A stretch of DNA of 64,000 bases from assembly GCF_002994745.2 (NCBI RefSeq), contig NC_037090.1, forward strand, positions 5,081,501 to 5,145,500, written 5' to 3'. The notes beneath the pieces were generated by a model, which saw nothing but the letters and a program-made list of their open reading frames with translations, did no database searches and was not told the DNA's origin. Below are positions 1-11,359 of the stretch, piece after piece. Origin of the DNA: Rosa chinensis. Taxonomy: Eukaryota > Streptophyta > Magnoliopsida > Rosales > Rosaceae. Numbering within the stretch: the first letter of the stretch is position 1; each line of letters starts with the position of its first letter. The position numbers were made by a program, and so were the translations under genes.

Positions 1-263
1 TGTGTACGGTGGGGTGCTTACAAAACGCGATTAAATATCATTCTCCTCAATCTCTGGAGACATTTTTTTCCGGTGTAAATCCTCATCGTGAATGCTGAAA
101 TTGGATCTAGCTACCACTTAAATGAATTGTGTATGCATTTTTCAACTTCAAAGTTCAAAATGCTAGTAGATGATCACATTCTGTTTAATTTGGTAATGAA
201 TGGATTCAATTGATTACATCATGTTGATGTCAAAATGATATATATACTTCTACATTAATGCAG

Positions 264-2248
264 ATCCTAGTGCTGAAGTGATAGCCTTGTCACCAAAGAC
301 CCTGATGGCAACAAACCGATTCGTGTGCGAAATTTGCAAGAAAGGGTTCCAAAGGGACCAAAACCTCCAATTGCACCGAAGAGGCCACAACTTGCCATGG
401 AAGCTTAAGCAAAGATCAAGCACCGAAATCCGGAAGCGGGTCTACATCTGCCCCGAACCCTCATGCGTCCACCATGAACCCTCCCGGGCACTGGGAGATC
501 TCACGGGGATCAAGAAGCACTTTTGCCGGAAGCACGGTGAAAAAAAGTGGAAATGTGACAAGTGCTCGAAGAAGTATGCAGTGCAATCGGACTGGAAAGC
601 TCATTCTAAGACCTGTGGTACTAGAGAATACAAATGTGACTGTGGAACCGTCTTCTCCAGGTTTGTGTTAATCATTCTCTAATTTCTATAATTAATTATA
701 CAAAATTAGATTACTGGTAAACAACTCTAATACGATTATTGTACGCAGAATAATGCATGCTTGGGATGCATGAGTAGAATTAGAATATCATGTGAATCTT
801 TTAATACGTCAAGTTGATTAATAGCCTGAATAAATAAAAAGAGATGTAAAATTGGTTGATTAATTAAGTATCTTCATTTGTGGCCTGACAGGCTGAAAGT
901 CCTAATTAATCCTACTCATTTAATCAAACAGGATACCCATATACAATACTTGAACCAATTTGGACCCCAATCTACAGATTTCTAGAAGCTTCTTGCACCC
1001 AATTGGAGAAGACAAATAAAACAGTCCAAAATAGTAAGAGACAGATTCATTTAAAAAAAAAAAAGGAAGTAAAATGCAATCAGTAATAGAATACAAAGAG
1101 ACAGATTTCTTGTAATACTTGCCGACTTGATAAGCTCGATCTTGAACAAAAGACTTGTGCTGGTCAAATTAGTTTATAGTACGTATAATAATAAAAAATT
1201 AAAGGCATAATTAAATGCTTAGTACCTTTTTATCCATGGCACCTATAGAGATTTTTGTGACTAAATTTTTAACGTTTCTGTATTATATATGTTATGCAGA
1301 AGAGATAGCTTTATCACCCACAGAGCTTTCTGTGATGCCATAGCTGAAGAAAACAAGACACCAGTTCAAGGACAAGGAGTACTAATGTCCAACAACATGG
1401 GACAACAGAACTTACAACAAGGCGGCCAACTAGTTTCCGGCGGCGAGCTCATGATCCCGGCCTCAATACCGATGAGTAACACCGAAACAGCTGCCACCAT
1501 CCCATCAACAAGAAGTAGCAATACATCTGATCACTTTGATCATTTCGACACCAAAAATCCTAATTTAACCCTACTGCCCCAAGGAGTACCAGCAAACATG
1601 TTGCCATCATCCAGATGCGGCCTGAACAACAATTCATTGTCATCACCAACAAGTAGTGCACTGTTTCATAATCACCACGGGCACCAAGTACTCCCCAGCT
1701 CAATCTCCGGCCACTTGTCCGCCACCGAGTTGCTGCAGAAAGCAGCTCAAATGGGTGCAACAATGAGCAGCAATAATTCTAGTGGTATGAGCATGGCACC
1801 CTCAACATATGGTGACTTTCCTAGCTACGTGAATAACCAGTTCATGCAGCACAAAGATGGTAACAGTATTCCGGTACAAGAGACCTCCTCGCAGTTTTTT
1901 GGTGCTAGTAATGGGAATATGGGAATGTTCAGTGGGCTATTATTTGATCAGAGCAATGGGGTGTTGATGAAGAACATGGAGCAAAGCGTTAATGGCAGGA
2001 GTAATAATAATAATAATAACAATACTAGTAATGGTTTCAGCTTGCATGGTAAAAATGTGAGTAGAGGAGGAGATACGATGACCGTGGACTTTCTGGGGAT
2101 TGGAAGAGGAAGAGGAGGAGGAGGAGGTAATAGATCAGAAACTTTTCATGATCATCAACAAAGACAAGTACTACATGATGAGCATCAGCGACAAAACAAG
2201 CAGGAAGATGATGATCAATTAATGGGGTTTGGTTGGAGCTGGAGTTGA
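264..2248 (+). CDS. INDETERMINATE DOMAIN (IDD) C2H2 zinc-finger transcription factor, 5' exon outside the window
   Basis: Nuclear DNA-binding regulator of the plant IDD family. Two exons are visible: 264-660 and 1300-2248. The AG/gt donor at 660 and the acceptor at 1299 rebuild the codon pair of the SRRDS motif. The first exon enters in phase after an upstream G, so the N-terminus lies to the left. Fingers in order are FVCEIC...H (about nt 320-390), a long CPEPSC...H finger, CDKC...H-C, and CDCG...H-C, which is the usual two C2H2 plus two C2HC layout. The second exon is Asn/Gln/Ser-rich, with an [16 protein letters not shown] block (about 1713-1760) and a TVDFLG block (about 2080-2097), both typical IDD C-terminal motifs. 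A poly-Asn run (about 2004-2030) and a Gly/Arg run precede the end W-S-W-S-stop. Which IDD member it is cannot be settled without exon 1. Confidence 0.93.
661..1299 (+). other. intron of the IDD gene
   Basis: AT-rich intron of 639 bases with gt at 661 and ag at 1298-1299. Apart from an A-run near 1052 I see no embedded element. Confidence 0.85.
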
Positions 2249-3207
2249 TGAATGATCGCATTAATTAATATATTTTCAGAAGAATATATGCAAGGTGGTT
2301 TGGCTGAATGATACATCAGTTTCAACATGGAGCTAGCAATCGAAAAGCACATGTGAGGAAACTGAGCAAGAGATCGAGTGCTAGTTTTTGTACGGACTAG
2401 CTCAGCTAGCTAGTATTAATTTCACTTAATGTGTTGTTTTCTCCTTCTTTATAATTTCATGATCAAACAAAAATTAGCTGTTAAATCTTAATTTTCAAAT
2501 TTCTCAGGGTGAGTAGTATATATATACTATGATACGTAATTTGTATCATTAGATAAAAAAAAATATGTAGAGAAGCTAGAGTCGATAAAATGTGAACATA
2601 TATATATATAAGATGATTAATTTCTTGGGTAATCGTACGTAGTCATCATAATTTAATTAATTGCTAGTAATGCACCGGATTCTAACTAAAGATCGATACG
2701 CTTAAGAACGAGTGAATGCTTATGATGGATGTCCCCGCGTTGCACTTGTCTTTATGAACTAAAGTAATTGTTGGATCGGAGAGCATACGATTCATTTATT
2801 GAACTCATAATTGCTCAAAGGCATCAAAGTTGTGCAACATATATGCAAATAGTATGCTAACATTCATCCAGTTTCTCAGAGTAAAGTAAGTTGTTTTATT
2901 GTTACAAACTTAATAGTAATTTAGAGGTCTCTTGAGTCTTGAGTACTAGCTCCCATAAAATTGATATTGTGTGATCATCTTTGTGTTCTCAGATTTCCAA
3001 GAATATAAAGAAAAGCTCTTCACTCCAAGACTTTAAGATTCCGAGTGCGAATTGGTGTTATATATATGGTACCATGATGGAAAGTAAAACACAAGAGCGT
3101 ATATATGGTTCGAAATATGACTCGTAAGCACTAGTACCACTACCACTCGTTTGGATAATAGGCATTGAACTAAAATAAGCGAGTAGTCCTTCACAAAAGG
3201 ATACAAA
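2249..3207. other. IDD 3' UTR and intergenic spacer
   Basis: AT-rich, no credible ORF. The first few hundred bases must include the IDD 3' UTR. Short TATATA runs (2519-2526, 2602-2611) are low-complexity. No element boundaries recognised. Confidence 0.6.
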
Positions 3208-4293
3208 ATGCCGGCCTTGCCACACTACTTGTACGCATGCAAATACGCTTGCTTCAACCGGAAATGCGTGAAACAATTCTCCGGCAGCCGGAGAGCCGCT
3301 TTGCAAGTGTTATCAATCAGGGCAGAGAGGTCTCCGGCGGAGCAGTTTGCACCGCTGGCATCCAGGTTCGGGCGGCGGCTCCTAGTTGGTTTGGGGTCAG
3401 CTTCTGTGGTTGCTCTTGGTGCTAACTTTGTAGGGATTACGAGTTTCCTTCTTGGGTTGTCGCCAGAAAGTAGTAGGAATCTGAAGCTGGATGTGCTATA
3501 TCCTATAGGAGGGTACAGTAGGTGCATTGACACAAATGAGGGATTTGGTCAGTAAAGCTAGTACATTAATATATGATGTTTGACATGCTAATTTTTACTT
3601 GGGATACATTAGTATACTGTATACTGAAATTCTTACTTTATTGCTTGATTGTGAACAACAGAGTTCATATACCCAGTAAATTGGGTTGGTGATCAGACAT
3701 TGTTGTATAGAGCAGCTGAGAAAAGAGAGTTTGAAAGATCACTCGATCCCCCTCCTTTGAACATTAATAGCAAATCCGGTGATGGAATTGGACGGCGTCG
3801 AAATGTCAGTGAACCTGTTGTTGCATTTGGACCGCCTGGCACAAGTGGCGAGCTCAATGTTAGTGTCATTGTCTCACCGGTATCTCTTGATTTCAAGTAA
3901 GCAAGTGACTAACGTTTTGTGTTTAGAATGAGACGAACATGCAATCAATTTGGCTAATCCATGACGTTTTGTGTGTGTAGAATTGAAGCATTTGGAGGAC
4001 CAAAAGAAGTGGGAGAAGCTGTGGTTCGGACGATTACAGGAGCTGGCAAACGCCCCGATGTGAAGGGAACTTTGGTAAAATCAAATTTGAGAGAGGACAG
4101 CTTAAGAAATGTGAAATACTATGAGCTTGAATTCAGAGTTGAGAGTCCTTTGTTTCATCGTCATAACATTGCTGTCTGTTGCGTTCGTGGTGGACGGTTA
4201 TTCACTCTGAATGCTCAGGCACCGGAATCGAAATGGCCAGAAGTGAAGTCTGATTTCCAAACGATTGCTGAATCATTTAGTCTCAGCCCTTGA
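3208..4293 (+). CDS. PPD7: PsbP-domain-containing protein, chloroplast (PPD7-like)
   Basis: Three exons, 3208-3547, 3662-3896 and 3981-4293, total 888 bases and 295 residues. Junction codons rebuild a continuous PsbP fold: ...NEGFEFIYPVNWVGD... across the first intron and ...DFKIEAFGG... across the second. The N-terminus is Arg/Ser-rich with few acids, then a hydrophobic stretch (RRLLVGLGSASVVALGANF), as expected for a transit peptide, possibly with a thylakoid-transfer segment. PsbP-like proteins are lumenal accessory or assembly factors of photosystems and NDH rather than enzymes. The PPD7 name rests on gene order as well as sequence: the next plus-strand gene is ACBP4-like, as I remember for At3g05410-05420. 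The start is the first ATG of the open frame. Another PPD paralogue is possible. Confidence 0.85.
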
Positions 4294-4648
4294 TATGAAG
4301 AGAGAAAGCATTAGTACTTTGGTCATTCAAATTTGAGTTCGTGTGATCTCTTGGATATTCTGATTTTGTACCTTCTCATTTGCAATTATGGGGGCAATAT
4401 GACAGTAAACAAAAGAATGGTAAACCAATCGATAATTTAGAGCAGAAATTAATATATAGCTTTTCATTAACTAATGGCACAACTACTACACTGTTGTTTT
4501 TGGTGCGAGGCAGTACCCCTACAATCAGACAGCATAAGAATTCACAATATTGCACATTGCACATTTACACGTTGAAAACTCATCAAGGCATCTAGCCATC
4601 CCTTTACTAAATTTTCTACCATCTAAGTCGCCGCTACTGTAGACAGTT

Positions 4649-7600
4649 TCAAGTACATGCTATCTGTCTTCGCTTGGTAATTTTCTCCAAATTCTCAGAA
4701 ACTGCTGCAATCAAATTTGGATCTTCAAACCCAAGCTCTCCACTGAATCTGCACCAGAAGTATAAAGCAAAAGGCCTCAATACATGCATGACGAAAAGCA
4801 AATCGAGGTTGGAGTGGTGAATGGTGCAATTAGATGCATATTCTCTAAATGGAAGTGCTCAACAATATTTTTGCTTCTGTTTTCGATACAGTAAAAAAGG
4901 AATAACAATGGGGTTTGAGTAAATAAGAATGGATATAATGACTGGTTTGCTTACTTTGGATCAAGTACCAATTTCTGAATTTCTTTAATAGCTGAACTTG
5001 CTGCATAAAGTGATATCTTTCCTACCTGCATCAGAACCCAACCAAATATTGAGAATACCAACAAAACAAAGATTAGGCTACTGGACGGGATTTGAGCACA
5101 ATAGTTCCACAACTAATAGGAAAAAGTAAAAGAAAAAGAAAGGAAGGCACGGAATACTTCTACGTAAAATTTCCCTTGTCCAACCTCCAACACTTGCTGC
5201 TTTGCTTCATGATCATTTGGAAGACAGCGAATTTCTTCAGCCAGTCTTGCAGCGTCACCAAGGCTTTCAGGAGATAAGAAATCAAGACCCAGCTGAACCG
5301 TAGACTGAAAAGGAAAGTGCATAAAGATCAAACATAAATTATAATTATTTGTTATAAACTAAACAGCACTAGAAATTCAGGATAGCCATATGAAGACACA
5401 AAAGTTAATAATATAACTAAAACAAGGAAAACTATATCGAAATCTTCAATGCAACTCAATTCATTGGATCTGATCTTGTTTTATCTGTACACTAATTCAA
5501 ATGACGGCAGAAAGGCCCAGCACCACCATAAAGTTTTTAATGAAATATTATGTCAAGTTAATCTGAAAACTTCACATTTCCTTTAAAAATTCTGAGATTT
5601 CACTCTTAAGTATTATTTGCTAGGAAGCACTACCTGAAGATTCCTGACTTGAAACGGGCATCCAGCAGGGATGAATACAGCTTGCCCCAAATTCTGTTCA
5701 AAGGACCATGGCTCTACCCCTGATAAAGAAAGAAGAAAGTTTATGGTTATTTAAACACTAATGCGCTTTTGACTTCTCAACTATCAAGACAATTTTAACA
5801 AATCCAAGACATACAAAAACTTTATTACCCATACATATCGATACAGTATACAGATGCAGGTTTTCAATGGTGAAACACCCACAATTGATCATTTTGACTC
5901 TGCTATGAAGCCAACATGATCAATGCAGTTGCGGGCGTCGCAGATTGTTGCCATACAAGAGAACCGGACTAGATTGTTATGAAGTGTAAATTGCAGTATC
6001 ACTAAAATATAGAAGATTAACTAATTATAAATACAGGTCTAGATGGTCTGGGTGATTAAATTAAACCACACAACAGGGGCTTTACATTTATAAATTCAAG
6101 ATAAATGGACACTGTCAGGATCTGTGTTCAAATCAGAAACAGTAAACTAAAAGCAGAATTTGGTGGCCACTAATATTTTTGCCAGGGAATGATCTCTCTG
6201 TCAAAAAGTCAGAGACCTCTCTTTCTCTCCACCCAAAATGATTAAAAGGAAAATGTCAGTTATCCTTACCAAATTCTTCCTTCAATTTTCTTTTGTGATT
6301 TTCATTCAGGAACAGTGTTTCATCATAAAGAGGTCTTGTCACCTGTCCAAAAAGTAGGATCAGCTCTTAGCCTGAATTGCAGCTACTTCAATTCAACTGA
6401 GCGAAAGGGATAAATATTCTAGAGATAAACTTACAAAGTTGTTTGTTTCACTCTTCAGCTTCCCAAATTCTTCCCCATGTATTCTTAGATACTCGGTCAG
6501 CTTTGGAACATCCTTTCGACGGAAAACATCCCAAAAAACTCCAGGATGAGTCTTTTGAGAGATATCATCACCCTCTTTCTCTGACTGTTCACAACTGATG
6601 GTATTCCCTTCAACAGGAGTAGTTTCAATCCCATGATCAGCTGCACTATCAACTTTATCTGTATCCAACCTTGCCTCATATGGATTCTCCTCATTCTGAT
6701 CAATTGATAGATCAGGGAACGTACTGTCTCCAGTACCCATTTCCAGATCCTCATGAGATTCTTTAACCTCAGATTCCTCGAAGGGTTTTTGCATGTTCTC
6801 AGTTTTTGTCTTCTGCCGACCTTTTTGCTTCACCTCACATGCATGCACCAGCAAATATACCTGATACATATAAAAAAAAAAAAAAATTATCTTTTTTTCT
6901 TAATATATAAATAAAATGTCCCCTAAACTGAAAACCTGTTTAGAATATAGTAGCATTTGGTCTAGTGGTAAGGCACTTCTCTCCAACATAATGTAGAGTT
7001 CCTAAGTTTGAAATCCCCCTCTCATCTATATACCATATTATTGTAATATATTTGAATATGAATGACTGTAAAAAATAGCAATAACTACATCAGACTATCA
7101 GTCTATGCATATAGCAAAGCCCAACTATTAACATCAATGACCAAATAACAACAAGAATAGAGAACAACTAACCATGTCACGCATGTTGAAATGAAGATTG
7201 GTCACAGAATTGCCTCTATCAAGTTCCTCATGGGTCCCATAAGATATGAAAATCTTAGGTCCCACATCATTTTGCAAAGAATAATGGGGCAATTTTGCAG
7301 CAACATTTAAAAGACCAAACTTGGAGTGAATATACTCAAGTAAAGGCAGTTTACTGATAAATTCAGGTCTCTGATACAATAGAAACTCTTCAGAAGCACT
7401 GGGAGAGGGCCAGTCTTTTAATTTTAAAATTTTTGGCCGACCATTTTCATAAATTTGTCCCTCAGAGTATCCTTCGATGAAGTGACCAACCTCAATATCA
7501 ACCTGCCATCATGTCAATCCAGAGGTATAGTTTAGGTGTTGTAAACAGTAAAATATATACCAAATATTGGATTATTTCATTAAAACAAACATTGGTTATA

Positions 7601-10258
7601 ACAGTTGATGTAAAATCAAGAAAGAAAAGCCATAGAAATAGATACAAGACATAGCTGATAGAGCGAACCTCAGACCAGTCATAGCAATCGATAGCCTTCA
7701 CCTTTCTGTTCTGATCTTTTGATTTTTCATCTGTTGTCTCCCGAATCCCTCTCCATATAACCATGGGATCCCAGCTTGAAACTGATGAGCTATCAAATAC
7801 CCGCTTTACAATGATGGGCTCACCCCTGAGCCAATGTCTTTTAAAATTGGCAATCCCATCAGATTTAATATCCTGGGATGAAGGACAGTACAAGAAATTG
7901 TCACTGTCCTCTCTATGGGCATACTGACAAAGTCTTGGATCATTAACTTCAGTTTTCTCTAGATGGTCAGCATCATTAACCCTACAGCCACTAACCATTT
8001 CCTCCACATTCTTGACAAGCTTTGCAACCCAGTTCATCTTAAAGATACGACTTAAACTCAATGTTGAATAACCACAGCCACCATACTCCTTCGGGGGGCA
8101 AGGAATACTGCCATCACTGTTCGCTTTCCAGTCAGAGAACTTTTCTGAAAAAATTAGTCTGACTTTCGGCAACTGCTCCAGCACGGTTCCCTTTTCTTGA
8201 TTTTCATCACCAATCTCCTGTGACACTTCTCCTTTGACAACTTGCATAGATGCTTCTCGAAGATCGAGACAGCAGTTAAGGCACAGATCATAAGCACAAT
8301 TGGGACAATGCCAATGATAATCAATGATGGGAATCCTACAGAAATTGCTGCATTCAAACACACATACACAAAAAAAAAAAGGTATTTCAGAACAGGAACC
8401 AAATATTTGTAAAAGCACAGCTCTCCCAAAATAAACCTGAAATCGCAGGCAAGTCACCAAGAAAACAACCCTAAAGATGGAAACAATATGCTCCTCCGGT
8501 TTCAGGAATCTAGATTTTGGATCAGTTTATTTATGACAAACATGACTAAACTCGTGGCCAGGCCCCACTAGAATCTTGACATTTACTGGACCTTAATTAA
8601 CTTGTTGGATATTAATATCAAATATGCAGGGAAAATTAAAGTACCAGCACATCTGCTCATCTGCATTCAGTTTTGTCCGGGCAAGATCTATATCACTTCC
8701 TGCAAAATATGTAATTGTCACTCGGTGTAAGAATAATATATAAAGGTATCGATTTCAAAATGCTACGGAGAGCATCTTACCACGAAGCTTTTTTTCTAGT
8801 TCTACTTCAAAGCACTGTTCTTGATGGATTTGCTTAACCACAGGGAGCACAGAAGACAGCAGACAATGGAGATATTGCAACTTGTCTAGAGCGGGAATCT
8901 CTCTGATCCTTACCTGCAGCACAGAAATGTCGGAATAATTCATCCACCAACAAGCTGATCGCAACAATACAGCCATAAGTTTTGCCAAATTGTTTTAAAC
9001 TCAATGATCCAACTAGTAGCAGACCACTCTGTCCATATTATGAATTACCTTTACTAAATTGTCTCTACGAAGGCACACTTTGCAATTACAGGTACCACAA
9101 CATGCAGGACAAGAGCTCTGAATATCTTCCAATGGGGTGTTCGAATACCTGATAGATAAAGCATAAGTACACAATATGGACAGGAAATGTAATCACGAGC
9201 GTTTTTTCCAAGAGACTCAACCTCACCATGTACGAATACAACTATCACAGTATCCTCGTCTATCACATCTGTGGCACCAGATGACTGTGTCGTCCTTCCT
9301 CCGGCACTGATGACAAGTTTGACCACCAGCCTCTTGAGAGGATTCTGAGCTTCCATCAGAGGATTCCTGCAAGAAGTATGTTTGCCTCAGTATCAGAAAA
9401 CATAGTGAGTAATGGTCACCCAATTCCAAATTGTTATTTTCTTAATGTACAGCTTCATTTTAATGACAAATACACTACAGACACAGATTGAAATACATCA
9501 TTCACATAGATTAAATGGTATGCTTCAGTCTCGACTTTTGAGTCCTTATGTTCAATAATCCGGTATGTTGAGGAATTATAAACCCATGGAAGGATTGAGA
9601 TTAAATAAACCCTAAAAAGCTCCTTGTCATACACTAGTATGACAGTTCACTACAATAGCAAAAAAAGACGGCAGCATCACAATAGTATTAATAGTACTAA
9701 AAGAAACAGCTAATACAATGCAAGTCAACATACCGAAACTGTCATAGCATTAGCATCAAAACTTTGTGGCCTATTCATGGATGAGTCCAAGGCAGAAACA
9801 GGTGGTGTCTTATAAGAACTCCAATCTTCCTCATACTCGTCCGATTCTCTCTCGTCATTTGGAGGATTATGCCTAGACACGCTCCTCATAGGTGGTGGAT
9901 CAGGTGAATAACGAAACTGGTTTCTTGATATCTTGGTGAACTTTTTCCCTGGGGACGGACGAGAAAACTCCTCTGATTTGATACTTGCCAGTGGCACGTC
10001 AAAATCATCACTCTTACTCTCCAAGTAAACATCACTTTCCCCTAACGATTTTCTCTTGGCTTTTTTCATATTAGCACGCATTGCAGAATTAGCTGCCCTC
10101 TTCTTTGCCTGGATATAGTGCTTTTCACATACTGTTTTATCTGGCATAGACATGGCCGTGCACCTCCACTGTTTCCCATCTGATCTCTTGCATCGCATAT
10201 CATCAGGAATACCGACATTATCCTCGCCATTACCAGGGGTTGAACGTAGGTGATCCAT
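4649..10258 (-). CDS. JMJ24: JMJ24-like WRC/RING/JmjC protein with altered iron-binding residues
   Basis: Thirteen coding exons (high to low): 10258-9734, 9366-9227, 9148-9049, 8913-8781, 8699-8645, 8347-7669, 7502-7173, 6860-6435, 6342-6270, 5719-5634, 5304-5185, 5025-4955, 4748-4649. All have GT-AG ends; the sum is 2838 bases, 945 residues, no internal stop. Order: WRC-type block ([15 protein letters not shown], about residues 20-60) with a Lys/Arg-rich basic region after it; RING-like Cys/His cluster beginning CHQC (residue 192) and continuing to CPNC/CC in exon 6; JmjC domain from about residue 545. In active KDM3-type demethylases the Fe(II) ligands are H-x-D...H. Here the first motif reads H648-F-N650 and the distal position is F843 (GCPFQV). 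Arabidopsis JMJ24 is described as lacking such residues, acting with a RING and opposing IBM1/JMJ25. Catalytic demethylation is therefore unlikely (inference). A 5' UTR intron is likely; see 10949-11060. Confidence 0.93.
6945..7060 (+). mobile_element. tRNA-derived SINE-like insertion in a JMJ24 intron
   Basis: Within the intron between the HFN exon and the following exon (6861-7172). An A-box-like TGGTCTAGTGGTAAGG (about 6957) is followed about 50 bases later by a B-box-like GTTTGAAATCC. These are pol III promoter boxes in correct order, but no folded acceptor stem or CCA position is present, so it is a SINE rather than a tRNA gene. Ends not defined. Confidence 0.55.
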
Positions 10259-10948
10259 TGCAGTGAACTCCTAACAGTTCTATGGTAGCAAGACCTACCA
10301 GTAAACAAGCCCTTTAAAACTTAATGAATGTAATCAAGAAGGCCGCAATGCCATCAAAAACTGCCCAACGCACCAAGGAGTTTGAAGCCTATAAATCAAC
10401 AAATAACAGATATAATTACATTGCACTATTGCAAACCAAGCTGTCTATTAAAAAATCCTATCTTCTTCACCTTTAATTATTCTTAGCAAAAAAATTAACC
10501 CACGAAACTTCTAAAACATACATACACTCCATGAATTCAAACACACATTTTGCACTGTCAATGAAATCGTCAGTTTATCACCAATAACTTTGCCACAGTA
10601 CAGCAATTAATAACCGAATAAGAAAAAAATCACACTCTCTCCTTTTTCTCATGGTCACTTTTTGATAAATTGAACAAGCTCAATTAAAAAAATTTGAACA
10701 TGAAAACTTGATATACGATTCCTAGGCACGAACCATCTTTGGTAAAGAAGTAAACTTAGACAAATTGTTAAGTTTTGGCCTGAACGATACTGAACCTATG
10801 AAACTGAGTAATTGCTTAGTTGAGCGGAAGAATTCTCCGGAGCTCAAATTGCAGCAATCAGATCAGTAGAACGAGAATTTCATGCATAAAGAACATATCT
10901 TTACGGAGAATTACACACCTAAAATTGCGAATATTGAAAGAGTACCTG

Positions 10949-11060
10949 AAACTAGGGTTTGGTGGAGTAGACGAACGCAGTGAAGACGAGAGAGCCAGCA
11001 TTTATATTGAAATTCAAAGGAGGAAGAGAGTGAGTCGCAGTCTGGGCATTAATAGTTGAG
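10949..11060 (-). promoter_or_regulatory. probable non-coding first exon and promoter side of the JMJ24-like gene
   Basis: On the minus strand a CAG/GTACTC donor lies at about 10948, preceded by the leader-like AAACCCTAGTTTCAG motif common in plant 5' UTRs. The coding ATG at 10258 would then sit in a second exon. CTT and CT runs (11099-11148) lie just upstream on the plus strand. The exact cap site is not visible. Confidence 0.45.
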
Positions 11061-11359
11061 AGCCAATTAGGAGATTACAGAGATGGCCTGAAAAGACCTC
11101 TCTTCTTCTTCTTCTTCGAAGCTCTCTCTCTCTCTCTCTCTCTCTCTGCGCCTGTTTTTGTTTTATTCACTTTTATCTTGTTCCGGCTATTTTCCGACAT
11201 CTGTGAAAGTTTAACCAGAAACTCTGGGATTTTTTTTTTTTTTTTTTTTTAAGCTCCAAGTCTGTTACTTCGTGTCAAACTGATTTTTTTTCCGTTGGCA
11301 GAAAGTCGTGCACGGCACCACTATATGAAATTCACTTCTTTTTTATTTTTCTTTTCGTT

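Noticed and set aside
6949..7030. possible tRNA gene
   Set aside because: A- and B-box-like words are present but no acceptor or anticodon stem closes; a SINE explains it better.
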